Positions 22,780 through 35,277 of a stretch of DNA of 64,000 bases are shown piece by piece. The position numbers were made by a program, and so were the translations under genes. Source of the stretch: Rhododendron vialii (lineage: Eukaryota > Streptophyta > Magnoliopsida > Ericales > Ericaceae); NCBI RefSeq assembly GCF_030253575.1, contig NC_080569.1, forward strand, positions 27,937,501 to 28,001,500, in the 5' to 3' direction. Each line of letters starts with the position of its first letter. Position 1 is the stretch's first letter. The notes beneath the pieces are model-generated. The model was not told the origin of the DNA, ran no database searches, and was given only the letters and a program-made list of their open reading frames with translations.

Positions 22780-23485
22780 ACTTCAGCGGTGGTGGGTTTT
22801 GGTCTCGGGCTGTATGTTGGTGTAAGTGAATAGGCTTAGGGTTTTGTTTTTTTGTTTTCAGTTGGGTGTGGTGTTTGGGCTTGGGTTTTTTTTTCAGGTG
22901 TTAGGGTACTGTTTGTTGGTTCCTTACCAACAGGCGTTGGGTGTTTTCTTTTGCTGTTTTTAAAAAAATTGTGAGGTGATCTGTAGTGATAGATTAAGTT
23001 TGTTTTCATTGTATGACACTCCTTTTGGTTGAGCTTGTCTTCTTTGTTTATGCTCCTTGGTGTTTTACTATAGGGTTTCTTTTTGTAAAAAAAAAAATGA
23101 TAGAGATTTTTTTTTGGATAGCTTAAGATTTTATTAAGAAACCAATAACAGGATCACAAGGGGACATACCCCGAAACAAAGCCATACACAGCAAATCCTA
23201 TCTAAATAAGTTGACTACAACTAGACAGGAATACAAAGGCGCAAAGAACCAACCAAATACATCAAAACAAGGCACAAGCTTAAGACCTAACAATAAAGAT
23301 TTTATGCAGAATCCCCAAATGGTTACAGAGTAACCTATTCTCATCTGACCGCTTCATTTTCCATGAGGAAATTAAGATTCTAAGATCAGAAGCAGCTCGA
23401 GAAATAACCGAGACAAACACGCTTGAAACAGCTCCTATTCCTTTCCATCCATAGATGATATACGGCTGCATGCAGCCACAGAAAA
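22780..23485. mobile_element. Paired LINE 3' ends, unit B
   Basis: Paralogue of 5030-5760: a + strand tail ending in poly-A at about 23097 and a - strand LINE fragment with the AAVYHLWMERNR-type block near 23475-23430. Old and inactive. Confidence 0.5.
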
Positions 23486-23567
23486 TTTAAAGAGAGAATG
23501 ATATGGATATTCGTTCACATCGAACGATTGAATATTATAGAACTGGTCAAGTGATGTTGTTTATCTA

Positions 23568-24837
23568 TCTTTATCTCTATTATAAAACAGAAGGATGAGG
23601 AAACAAGTTGTTGGAATTGTTAAGATTCATTTGATCTGAGGGTTGAGAGGCATTCTCCTCATTTCATTAAAAAGCCCATAATTTTAAGCTAAATTACACA
23701 ACTGCCAAACGATCAGTGGACTCCACCGACTCACGAACGCACCTTCTTAGCCAACCCCACTGGCCCCCTGCCTTGCCTAGCAATGGAACGCAACCGGACA
23801 CAGCGAGCCCGTAGTGCATGACCATTGGAACACTACCACGAAAAACCCTCTTGGCCCTCTTCCTTCTCTACTTTTGAGAAGGTATGTTCTTTCAATGTGG
23901 CATTAAAGTGCTTTTGAGAAGGTATTAAAGTTCTTAAGTCGGCTCGAATTTCCCCAATTGATGGAATTGGTGGATTCCAGCGGAGTTGCAGAGAGGGAGT
24001 TCATGGCCGTCGGGTATGTAGTGGGCAGAGAATGATAATATGGTGGAAAATAAAGTTTTGCTTACGGACTGCGTAGCCTCCCATCTTGCCGCTCGACACC
24101 AATTCGATGTGCCAGCAGAATGCCTACAACGTGTTTGTGAAAATGCATGTGACTGGGTTTTGTGTACTTTTGATTGTGCTACATTTAGTTGAATAATTAT
24201 AGATTGGGGTCGTTTTTCTTTTGAAGTCGAATAAGTGATGAATGTCGAACTCGGACCGGGCTACATGGATGAAATTGTTGCTTTGTTGAAGAACTCGGAC
24301 TGAGCTACAAGGGAGCGGCATACAAGGCCAGAGGCTCAAGCGGTGACCATATTCAGTAGTATTTTTTTCTGTAATAAGGGCCATTGGGATGTGATACATA
24401 CAAAACATCTCTATTACAGCATTTTCACGTTTCGAGCAGACAGGGGCTCATTTTGGATCAATACTTCAAGTTAGTTATTTTCTTCTATCTCTTAGTTGAG
24501 TTTATGCACATTCTGTTTGGGGTTGTGATCTGAAAATTATTTTCCTTTTTTGCTTTGTACTGTTCCTTTTTTATCTTATCAAATCTGTGCTGAGTTGCAA
24601 ATGATTGTCACGGGGTAATTCTTTTTTATATCAATAAAAAAATTCTTCGCCATTCAAGAAAATAGGTTAATTTCCAGCAATTTATAACTACCTAAAAATT
24701 TTATAGCTACCTAAAAATTGAAATAATATTTTGAGCCACTATCAAGATTCAAAGGGTAATTTCAATTTCAATCAAGATGGGTAGTGCCGTAAGCATGAGC
24801 CGGGGTGAGTAGTGCCATAGGCACGGGCAAACACTAG
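23568..24837 (+). mobile_element. Non-autonomous Helitron (1270 bp)
   Basis: Starts TCTTTATCTCTATTATAAAA and ends CACTAG, lying between host A (23567) and T (24838), as Helitrons do. Just before the end is the hairpin GTGCC-ATA-GGCAC, then GGGCAAACACTAG. Unit A keeps the empty site (gtttatccatataaaag at about 5834), confirming both borders and the lack of a target duplication. No Rep/helicase sequence is present, so movement depended on another element. Short internal open frames show no recognised protein. Confidence 0.9.
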
Positions 24838-24850
24838 TATAAAAGTGTTT

Positions 24851-25098
24851 CAGGACCTTTTCTATGGAGGCTGATTGACAAACAAAGATTTCAATTGACA
24901 TACACTCGATGTGCAAATTGAGCAAAATTTGGTTCTGTCAAGAACTTTCATCCCGAAGTCATCCTTTATTTCAGGACCTTTTCTATGGAGGTTGATTGAC
25001 AAAAAAAGGTTTCAATTGACATATACTCGATCGATGTTCACATAGAGCAAAATTAATTTGGTTCCGTCAAGAACTTTCGTCCCGAACTCATCCTTTAG
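24851..25098. repeat. 125-bp tandem repeat, unit B
   Basis: Two units starting caggaccttttctatggagg, paralogue of 5856-6106. Confidence 0.85.
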
Positions 25099-26164
25099 AC
25101 AGTTTGTATTTTTATTTTTATTTTTGTTAGTTTCTACAAGAATTTTATCATAGACATAACAATATTATATCAGATTGATCATAGTGTAATTCCTTCATAA
25201 AAATCATGGACAAACTGGATCAATAGTTCCATCTTTTATTAAATACTCGCTTAGGCTTTTAGCCCAAATGGAGAGTTTTGTAGCTTGATATAATAAACGT
25301 CGACCTTGGAATTTGAACTATATATTATATAGTCATGTCATGTTCTTCATGGATTTCATATTCATCTCACTATCCAATAATTCATTTCAATAAGTAGTGA
25401 CTCGGCCGACGAGATGCATATCCAAACATGCATTCATTAAACTACTAAGATATCTAAAAATCCAAAATATAATGATTTCAATCATCAAAGTGGGTCGTGC
25501 ATTGACCCACACACAAAAGACATGATCCTTTAGTAAGCGGGGAGGATTCTATTTCTTTTTTATATTCCCTTTGTTGGGGTGGGAGGGCCGGCGGTGATGC
25601 ATTTGTCAGCATCTACAAGGAAAACTGACACTGACAATGTTTAGGATTTTAAAGTGTTAGAGGAGGGAGTACTAATGACTTGAGTGCCCCTGGGCCAGCC
25701 AAGCACCGCCACATGGTGTCAAAGGTCAATCTGCACCACCTCACATTTGCATAAGATCCGTACACTTTATCGCAGGGCCCATGTAATGTATGGCGGTAAA
25801 AGGCTCTCGGACATTATGCACGTGGCGGTGCACCAGAAGAATTGAATAATTTTTTGTGGAGAAGGGTATTGAATAGCTAAGTTGTTTTAGGCGAACTTTA
25901 CAAGATACGGCGCATTTAATCCTAAAATAATAAACCTTCTTTTATCCACATTCATCAGAAGTGACAAGATATAGCAATTCCATGACTAGATTGACATTCA
26001 TGCGCACGTGAAAAGGGCCGAATCAAAGATTCTGCCTTGGACGAGTTTAAACAAGGATCAAAAGAGATAAAAATAAAATAAAGAAAGAAAGAAGTCGTTT
26101 TCGAAAATGACAAGGAATTCTGAACTAGACAAAAATTATGGGGGCGAAAGGAGTACTTTTCGCC

Positions 26165-26310
26165 AATGGGCTCTAGTTCAGTTGACATCTTCTGATTCTC
26201 CCCATGTTAGAGGCCAGGGTTCTAGTCCTGTCATGAGCATTTGAGATTCAGGATTATGGATAACTTCTGAAACTCATTGTGGACTCTACTAACTCCCCGC
26301 TAACTACTGC
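26165..26310 (+). mobile_element. tRNA-derived SINE-like element, unit B
   Basis: Paralogue of the element at 7198. The box blocks have decayed (ctagttcagttgac; ggttctagtcc). Confidence 0.45.
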
Positions 26311-26729
26311 ATACAATATTTGGGGGGGGGTTTACTATTCATAAATCTACCTTTGGTTGTATCTTGAATATAACCACACAATCGTTGAGTTAATTGTCCT
26401 TGTCGTATAATAATGGAAAGGAGTACTTTTCATAAGCCTAGCAGAAGCCTACCTTTGGTTGTATCTTGAATACAACCGCACAATCGTTGAGTCAATTGCC
26501 CTTGTCGCATAATAATGTCACTTGGCAAAGTAGTTTAGGTATGTATTCTTTTCCATCTCCGTATTGTTACGGAGCAGGGGTAGAGTGGAGTCAGGCTTGC
26601 AAGTGTTTGGCTTATACATATAGTGAATTTTGCCAACATTCTGAGGCAAGCTATATCCAAAGGCCGCCAAGGGTTGCATTCCTCAAGCACATAAAACGTT
26701 GGAGACAAATAGGGGTGATCTGATACTGG

Positions 26730-26975
26730 ATGGAGATGATATTGCTTTTGCTAGCTTCAAGCTGGAAGGAGAGGCCAGTCATTGGTGGGAATTACGGTTA
26801 GGACCACGAATGCAGTGACAACAATGACCTGAAATAGTTCGAGATGCTCTTCTTGGGAAAATATTTCCCTACTCCTATTTAGCAAGCAATTAATATCCAG
26901 AACCAAAAGAAAGGAGGGATGATTGCGACCCAATATATGTCACGATGAACTATCGCGTCAGGCCTCTACAATTGC
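26730..26975 (+). pseudogene. Ty3-type gag fragment, unit B
   Basis: Paralogue of 13480-13715 (DDIAFASFKLEGEASHWWEL and onwards). It keeps the W-W pair that unit A has as R-W, but is also interrupted by stops. Confidence 0.65.
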
Positions 26976-26983
26976 TCTTGGTT

Positions 26984-28104
26984 ACCGGAGGTTAACATCG
27001 ACAAGTTTTGTTACATAAAAGGTGAACCACGCACATTTACAAACCAAATCTCAAGTTCTAAGATTGAGAAAAGCAAGATTAACTTAAGTCATGAAGCATT
27101 AATCACCCCGGTGCCAAGCCTAATCAACTACTCACATATAGCAAAAAGATTAGAAAATATGCTTGGAAAGGTAAACATGATTAACCGATAAAAACGAAAA
27201 TAAACTTGATATATGAGAAGATCCATACCATAACTACAACATTAACACATGAGAAAACATCAAAACACTTAAACTTACTTGAGTTCTTATAGGAAATAAC
27301 TTGAAAAATTTAAGAACAACAATGGAGTTCCTAAGAAAGTAAGAAAGAAACTTTAGGCCTAAAACTTACCAATGGCCTCTTTTCCATAAATGGCATACAA
27401 GCCTATTTATATGGCTTATAAAATCAGTCTTACAATGGACAAAAAGGCCCTCAAAATATCCCAAAAACATGCCTAAAGTAGAAACTTTCCATATATGGAA
27501 GGTTGAAAAATTCAGTAAAAAGGTGTTGGTCGAAGGGCATTGGTACCGGTACCTCAAAAATGAGGTATTGGTACCAATCCAACTGTCTTCCATTTCAGCA
27601 CCAAGGTACCGGTACCATGTTTTTGAGGTACCGGTACCATTGTCTACAAAACTGCAAAACATGGCAGCTTGGCCTTTTAGCTCTTGTGATGTCCCGACGG
27701 CCTTCGAATACTTCGAGACTCGATCAACGGGACTTGACGGAGGTGTGCCATGTGGCCTTGGTCTCTTGGATACCCTCAAGGGCCATCCTCGATGCATATG
27801 TCTCGCTTGAAACACTTTGGCATGTTCCTCGCCATCTTGACCACCGAACGTCCTATGAGGCTTCTTATGATGTCGTTAGGATCCGGTGACAATGAAACGT
27901 GTACCATCGGGCACTTGAACACTTGGTTAAATCCCGGAACATCCCTTGGCGTTCAAAACCGTCTTATTAGCACGTTTTACCTAAAACACACACAAAAATA
28001 CCTTACGTGCATTATCGAATAAAAACGACGACTTATGCATATAAAAGCTACAAATTAGAGGATTAAAGCCCCAAAATTATACAATCTTGGGTGCTAATCA
28101 ATAT
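26984..28104 (-). mobile_element. Unit B-specific 1.1 kb block, probable LTR fragment
   Basis: Replaces the segment corresponding to 13733-14370 of unit A. Read on the - strand its edge starts TGATTAGCACCCAAGATTGT, an LTR-like start. Inside are several ggtaccggtacc palindromes (27541-27640). The other edge shows no matching CA end or target duplication, so it is either truncated or arrived together with a deletion. Open frames on both strands over the palindromes look like chance. Confidence 0.4.
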
Positions 28105-28354
28105 GTCAACCAAACTAGACAGAAAAAATCAAATTGATGACAATTTGGACGTTGCAGTTCGTACCAAGTTAGTCCAATTGATGACGTCTGCCTTCAATAT
28201 AATTTTTTTCCTTCTAGTTTGGCTAACAAACGTTATCAATTGGACCAACTTTGTACGAAAACCAAACTTAAAGGTTAAAAGAGTTGTAATTAATACTTGG
28301 AGGGTGAAAATGAAACACGGGTGAAACTAAGAGGACCATTCCTATAAATTTCCC
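28105..28354. mobile_element. Truncated Mutator-like MITE, unit B
   Basis: Right-hand part of the element seen whole at 14238-14615; the left arm was removed by the neighbouring replacement. Confidence 0.65.
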
Positions 28355-29059
28355 ATCATATTTTATGTTTGACGACTATTTTTTTTTTTTTTTATCACTA
28401 TGGTTTACGACTATGACAACACATAATATTTTACTAATTAGCATAATAAGATGACTAGACGTACAGGAGCACCACAGGCTTAGGTGCTTAAGTGGGGACA
28501 AATATCAAAGAGACTGCAATTTAGTAATTAAGGTATAGGATTTACATCAAAAAAAGCAGATCCACTTTAGATAGAGAGACAACATATATACCACATCAAA
28601 AAATTTGTCAGCTTGTAGGCGCCATAGCATTATCATGTGTGTATATCTATATCAATCTTTCTACATGTACTTTACAAAGATCTGTATTCTCGGAAACTTG
28701 CCACTCTTTTTTTCTTTTCTTTTTTTTGGTAATGCAACGTGTTTCAGACCAGCTTGCGCGTAACTCAGACTAATCTGTACAGCCCTTTCTTCCACCGTCG
28801 TTTCACACGTAAGCATGAGGCCGGGTGAGGTAATTCCAAGTGGTTCTCGTAAGGAAAATCGAACTTGAGACATTAGGTGGAAGCTAGCAAACTATTAGGT
28901 AAATCACAGGTACCATTCGGCCAATTCCTTGGGGTTAGACTTGCGCACTTGCGTCCAGATTATATAAATAAGGCTATTGTACTTGATATGCTTCTTCAAC
29001 TAGCGTAATATTGCCAAAACTAGTTGCTTCCCCTTTTGGTAGTTTCCTTGTCAAATTAG

Positions 29060-29326
29060 ATGCCGAAAACCACCACCACCATCACAGTTTCAAAATTGCT
29101 ACTGTTCATTTTGTTTTCCCATTTGATAATTTCGAGAGGCGCTAGTCACAGTGGGATTCAGACTGTGCGAAAGATAATCGATAGCAGACGCATTTTGCGG
29201 GAATTAGGGTTCGATTTCAGTAATGAGACGACGTATACTAGTGGAAGGAAAATGGTGGATAAGGATAGAGCCGCACCGGCCGGCCCGGACCCTCAGCATC
29301 ACCAAGAACCTCCAACATTGCCCTAG
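29060..29326 (+). CDS. CLE signalling peptide precursor, CLE5/6-like (B2)
   Basis: 88-residue single-exon paralogue of the CLE gene at 15330. Signal segment SKLLLFILFSHLIISRG at about residues 10-25, RILRELGFDF block in the middle, and motif RAAPAGPDPQHH followed by QEPPTLP. The Gln at motif position 10 is the residue I recall for Arabidopsis CLE5/CLE6. Relative to B1 there is an added Thr codon near the start and several substitutions in the variable region, but no stop or frameshift. The TATA box (28971-28980) is conserved. Both copies appear able to make a secreted peptide, and the two mature peptides would differ by one residue. Confidence 0.88.
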   Translation: MPKTTTTITVSKLLLFILFSHLIISRGASHSGIQTVRKIIDSRRILRELGFDFSNETTYTSGRKMVDKDRAAPAGPDPQHHQEPPTLP

Positions 29327-32300
29327 ACACGATCCTCAACGTCTTTCCTTGCAATAAAAAACAGAATAACCGTTGCTGTTGGTCGTTTTCTGCTATTTCG
29401 AATGCTCTAATTTCCCACTGCAATAAAACTGCTCTCATTAGGCTTCGTTGAGACTACTGGCCTTCCAATCCTCAGTTTCTTCTCCATCTCTTGCACTGGA
29501 CCCTCTCACCACCAAAATTACTATCCCTTGTCCTAATCCAACTTCACTGTTTGTTTGACAAGGACCTTGTACTAAATAGCTTTGATCTATCAAGAACATG
29601 GGCATGTTAGATGTTTCTTTTTAAGTTCAATAGTGCGAATTGTAATTCACTCACTTCTAACATCTGACATCAACAAGTGACCTAATGAGTTCACTGCAGA
29701 TACTCTTTGTATCGAAACATAAATTGCCAACGGGCTCTAACCTAGATGACACTTTCTTGACTCTTCCAACTGGGAGGTCTTGGGTTCAAACCTCGCTTAG
29801 GCGAGGAAGTGTTGAAACATAAATTTGCAATTTCTGAGCAGAGTCAAACTCAGGGAAACCCCTCCTCTAGAATCAAGGTCGGAAAATTGGAAATTGTCGA
29901 AATACCAAAAAAGGGATACATAATGCTATTAGAGTAACTCATTGCAGGAAGAAATACACAATACTAGAGAGGCTATGCGAATTGATTTCTTAAACCGCCA
30001 AGAAAATGCAACTCGCTTGAAAATTCAGATTGATAGAAAAATAAACCATATTGTTATCGGTCATAAACCGCCTAGCTGCAGGCCACTCTGCATCCCACCA
30101 CACACTTCCGAGGGCTCCTAGTGCACAACTTACGATAAAGAAAAAAATAAACCTTATTGTTATCGGTGTTCTCTAATTTTCATCTTTCGTCGCTTTGAAG
30201 AATAGAAACGGGAATTGATTTCACCCCTTGATGGGTGAAAAAGTGAGCCAACGAAACAGTGACATGTAAAATTCACAAGAACAGAGATAAGAAAAAGTGA
30301 GTGAATGGTAAAAAGGTAGTGTGGAAATCAGTACGTAGCATAAAAGCGTTTCAAGACTTACAATCAGGGAAAAAAAATATGGTAGGACAAAAGGCATCTC
30401 GTCTAAAGTAGTCATTTTTATCGTAGTCATTCACCTACTCCAACCATAATACAGCAATTTCACTGCAAGGAGATGACAACGATAACAGGAAAATCGAAGG
30501 AACTACATAAAAAACTAAAACAACAGAAGTCATGATTTTGTAGCCGAGACAACAGCAAATGCATACACAAAAGGGCGAAAGATCCTGCACAGTTTCACCT
30601 TCGGAAAGCCTCAAGGGGGTCATTAGGGTCGATCTCCCTTGTGGAAAGCCTTGAGGGGGTCGTTAGGGTCAATCATGGCTATGAGGGGAAGATCTACCCC
30701 TAGAGTTTCTAGACTCAAACCAGCATCCCTCAATTTCTTGATCACTTCCTCAAACACAATCCTGTTTCCACTCTGAGTGAGATGCAAACCATCTCTGCCG
30801 CCAAAATAGTTCAAAAATCAACATAAATCACCATCACATGCTAACATGGTCATACATCAAAGAACACTAGTAAACGAATGTTTATGATGGTATTAAACTA
30901 TAGTCTCTTTCGTGAATTCTATCTTTTAATGATATGTCTACTGCATTAAAATTCAAAGGCTAGCTATGGGCCTTGCTCCAATTGTCATGTAGAGGCAACT
31001 ACTGCACGACCTGTCATCTTGGCAAGAATCCTTTTCAAAACCCGGGGCCTATGTGTTTTCAAAATCGGGAATCCTTTTGTGAGGGATGATTTATACTTCT
31101 CAAAAAGGACTTACAATATAAACTTCAACCGAGATTTTCTCATAAACTCTTGCCAAATGTCAGATATACCCATTCTAACTCTCCCAACATGTAGATTTTA
31201 CAGAAAACCAATACACTGATAGCCTTTGCCAACACCTCAAGGAAATCTAGAGGGAATCGTATGATTTTGGTACAAAACAATTAAATCATAGGAAGATTTA
31301 ACAACCACTATCTTCGAAATTGGCATTGGCCTGTTAAGAAAATACTCTGCGAGGCTAAATCAATTTATCTAGGCATCTTCTAAACACAATCCGAACACAC
31401 CAACCAAAGTTGGCAGTAAAAATTCACGTATTTGAGTAGTCCGTATGTAACCATTTTTTCATGGCAACTCATGTTTACCACATATTCCATGAAACAAGAA
31501 GAGCTACCATTATGCACTGCAACTCCATGTTGCCGAAATGAACTCACCAGATGGAACCACTAATTGCCGCTCATTGGCAGATTTGACAGGAAGATTCAAA
31601 TCAAGTTACTAGTGGCAAAGTAAAAGAGCACTTGTGAATAAGAAAAAACAATAGTAAATACCAGACCACCTCGATATGCAAGGAAATGGAGGGGATACCT
31701 TAAATATGCCTTTTTCCAGTCAGGAAACTCCAGCATTTTGTTCCACAGATCAACCACTGGAATTCCAGTCTTCGGCAACAGCAATACAAGCATGGGCATA
31801 AGCACCAGCAGCCTCATTCGTCCTCTCCGGCAACCCCAACAGGTTATCAACATTAGGATGCCTGCATTTGTTAAGAAGATACATACGGGTTATTTACCTG
31901 GCAGTTTCATTCCAAATTGAACTAATATAATAAATACATTCTTTTCTACAGTTGAAATTAAGACAAATTAAAACCTTATAAAAAACTAGCTGAGAAAATA
32001 AAGAGCGCAAAGAAGAACTTCACAGAAGGCGCCTATCTTCATCAATTGGTGGAGGAGTTATCAGAATAACATGAGTTGCAGGCCATCGTTTCTGAAACCC
32101 AATACAGATAAAAGCATAAGTAATGAGACTCGTAAGAAAAAGCAAACACATAAAGTTGCAAGTAGCAAGACTAGAAGTGGTTCCCTTAGCTTAGGGAGAC
32201 TTCACGTCGACAACTTTGCATGAATCGCCTAGGAGGGGTTCAATACTAGAATACATTGTTATTTTACTGCGGGCATTGTATATTACAAGCACTAAAAGAG

Positions 32301-32543
32301 CCATTTATTGCACCATACAGAGGTTGAAGTCTTTGATATGTCTGAAAAGAGCTAATCCAGCAAATAGAAAGAATCAGAAGATGTTATGAGAGGATCTCTT
32401 CTAGTGTTGAGCACTTCAACAAGGCCAGCAAGCACTCAATTTTCCACTGATATGAACCACAGGGCTTCCAGGCAAAAAACTGCAACATCACAAAATCTTA
32501 TATCAACCCTGGCCTTTATTCATCTACTATGTCATGAAGTAAC

Positions 32544-33175
32544 ACCACGCCTTAAAGGTTGGTGTGTCCGTGTCGGACATGCCAGGGACACCTGGGATGG
32601 GTATGGAAAATGCCAAAGTGGCGTGTCCAATAAGGAATAACAAAATATGCGTGGAACGCCTCTGGGAAACACTGGGACGTGCATGTCTCAAGTAAAACAT
32701 GTACCCCTCTGACACGATGTGCTGTCCCTTCATAATATAAATTTCTTTCATTCACGCGTCAAAATTATGACAACTTGTCACTTTTGCCCATGATTGGTAT
32801 ATATGGGCCATCTCTTAACTATGTAGAAGTAGAGTTGGTCTTCATTTTGTGCCAAGTTAGTGCAGGTTTGCATTAGTTTTAGGTGTTGGCGGATACAGAC
32901 ATTTGTATTAATCGTGTTTGATAAAAATGCGCTCCTATAATTTTTGCCTGTCCCCATATTTAGGAATCGTCTTGTCACATGTTCATATTTTGTCTCCGTT
33001 TCCACTCTTTTATCTGTGTTGTTCTTCTTTGGACAATAGTGTGCCTTGCGCACCCCGCGGCCGAGCAGCCTCTTAATGGTTTCTAGTTGTGTAGTACTAG
33101 AAAGAATTCTCTCCCTCGATCCCTCCCTCTCTCTACCTCTACATACATATATATTTACATATGGCCCTTCTAATA
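32544..33175. other. Esterase intron 2, no other gene
   Basis: Unique DNA right of the duplication breakpoint. A block at 32545-32730 with gtgtccgtgtcggacatgcc is weakly palindromic and may be an old element. No coding sequence is supported. Confidence 0.4.
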
Positions 33176-33333
33176 AGGTCGCCCTTGTTTTTAGAAAATG
33201 CGGACATCAGCTCACAGCCGTTGGATCATGTTTTCAATGGTCCGGATCTGACCATCAATAGATCCGGACGATTGAAAACATGATCCAACGGCTGTGAGCT
33301 GATGTCCGCATTTTTCAGGTCTAAAGGCGACCT
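33176..33333. mobile_element. 158-bp near-perfect hairpin MITE
   Basis: Arms of about 70 bp pair almost perfectly: left aggtcgcccttg ... gcggacatcagctcacagcc, right the reverse complement, around a short centre (accatcaatag). Flanked by TA on both sides. It lies in intron 2 of the esterase pseudogene. A transcript would form a long duplex. Confidence 0.8.
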
Positions 33334-34132
33334 TAGCTGAAGCGGGGTGCATATTTACACATGTATGTACACATACAAAAATTTCTAACGATACATTCTC
33401 CATAACACAGAACCGACCTTAATGCTAAACCAATTTCGAAGCTCAGAATCAACTCAGTGTGGCAAATCCATTTTGTAAAGTGATAGCAGAAGCCAGAAAC
33501 AACAACATATTGTTGTGGAAAGGCCAGACATCGATGAACATCATATCACAAAACCTCATACTAGTGTGCAAGAGGCACTGCTAAAACCTAAACTGTGTGG
33601 TCTGTGTTACTTGTTGGTCCACAAAACCTCATTACTATTTGGAATTGGCTGTAAAGTTCGTGAACAAAGAACTCGTGTTTATCAAGGGAGCAGGCGGTCT
33701 CGACACGATAGGTAAGGAGCGAATGGGATGCCTGCTTGCCACCCAAAGATCAAAATCAAGGTTCGACCCCTGGTCCCAAAAGCTCCACTTATCAAAACTC
33801 GTTTGGCTCACGGCATTGAGATTTCGTGACAAAAGTATCCAATCAAGGTTTTAAAAATCGGGCATTGCGTGTCGTATTAGCGGATATGTAATGGTTTTTG
33901 AGCCTTCTGATACCGTTACACCCCAATACAGCGGTGGAAAAAAATTGCGTAGGGAAGCTCATGTACAAGGTGGTTCTAACTGAGATGAGTTATTCGCATT
34001 CAAGGGAAGCTCATGTACTAAGTCGAAAGGTTAGAGGCGTGGTAGTGTAATTGTCTGAGAAAACTCAGGGGAGGTTGGTGTAAGTTACCAGAAAAAAGAA
34101 AGTACGTAGTACGGGGACAGAAGAAAGAGAAC
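33334..34132. other. Rest of esterase intron 2
   Basis: No gene. A B-box-like ggttcgacccctggtccc at about 33762 suggests one more tRNA-derived SINE remnant. Overlapping short frames there are not credible. Confidence 0.4.
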
Positions 34133-34479
34133 CTTGAGGTAGGAGACAATGGAGCGGAGGTTGTGCTTGTATTCATCAACAGGCACGTGTTGGAAGGCAG
34201 CGCATCTATCTGGAAGACATGCGTCGTTTGCGCCGAAGAACACCGTCATCGCCTCCGGCACATGGCTACTCCCCTCGTCCATCTCCACCTGAAACACCCT
34301 GTCCATCACCGCCAGGATCCACCTCTCGTATTATACCCGCTGTACCCTCTCAGCACCACATCCACCTACATAAATTATTTCATACAATCAGACCCAACAA
34401 AAAAAAAAAAAAAACCCCATTTGAAGTCAAATTAGGATGGATTTGGATTGAAAAATAGGATGACTTATTTTTTGTCATT

Positions 34480-35090
34480 ATTTGAATTTTTTTTATGTGT
34501 TTGTTTGTTTTGCGTCAAACATTTGTGATTTATTAATTCGTATCGACGAAAAGAATCGAAAAAGTAAAAAAATTTGATTGAAACTCATAATTTTTTTAGG
34601 GCGCTGCTATTCGCAGCCTTTTATTTTCTTCCATAGCCTGTTAAAAATTTTCAATTATACTCGATAGTTAATTACCGAAATTAAGATATATTTTCAGCAT
34701 CCAATTACCAAAATACAATAATTTTTGTTAACAGCTATTTACTGAAAATGTATGTTCTGCAGTTGTTTACCGAAAGTTGAACATATTTTCGATATGTAAT
34801 TACCGATATATAATCTTGTTTTCAACAGTTATTTACCGAAATGTTATGTATGATTTTCAACGACCATTTACCAAAATGTAGTGGGTTATGGGAGAAAATA
34901 AAGGACTGCGAATAGCAGCGCCCGTTTTTTTAATAAAAACAACTTTTTTTTACTTATTCTTGTTTTTTTTTTTTAATTTTGAGTTTTGATCAAAATATTT
35001 AATTTTCTGATTCCTCTCGCTGAGACGAATCAATAAGTCACAAAAATTTAACGCAAAACTAACAAATGTGAAAAAAAAATTAATAGAGAA
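34480..35090. mobile_element. Outer palindromic element split by a MITE
   Basis: Left arm (34495-34590: gttttgcgtcaaacatttgtgatttattaa...) and right arm (34977-35075) are inverted copies: the reverse complement of the right arm reads gttttgcgttaaatttttgtgac. The MITE at 34599-34923 sits between them, so this looks like a fold-back element with another inserted at its centre. Confidence 0.55.
34599..34923. mobile_element. Mutator-like MITE (325 bp), nested
   Basis: Terminal inverted repeats of about 37 bp start gggcgctgctattcgcag at both ends. The flanks attttttta (34590-34598) and gttttttta (34924-34932) match at 8 of 9 positions. The interior has repeated tttaccgaaa-type motifs. Confidence 0.75.
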
Positions 35091-35277
35091 AAAAAAATTA
35101 CTGTTTGACTTTTGAAGAAAAATGAGCCCTTGGTCACACCCAAAATAACTATGATCACGCTCTAAAGTTAGTTCAGTTGGTTTGTGAGTTTGGTCCCCTC
35201 ATATTTAACCATGGTCTGATTTTTGGGATTAGCCATTCTTGCGAATTGCAGGGATGACCTTGGCCGGACCAAGGGCG

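Larger units (their letters stand above)
18845..32543. repeat. Tandem duplication, unit B
   Basis: Second copy of the duplication, directly abutting unit A. The A/B joint lies after the gtaaca at about 18844, and the same motif ends unit B at about 32543, after which the sequences part. In one 120-base stretch of the esterase last exon (17041-17160 against 30681-30800) I count 5 differences. Insertions specific to this copy: a 65-bp element at 19367, a roughly 140-bp tandem repeat at 21942, a Helitron at 23568 and a replacement at 26984-28104. It lacks the sequence matching 7690-7981 and 13235-13387 of unit A. Intergenic stretches 21001-22780 and 25100-26160 show no gene. Confidence 0.93.

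Noticed and set aside
27366..27889. Frames of 113-149 codons on both strands
   Set aside because: Overlap each other in several phases across the ggtacc palindromes, with no protein signature.
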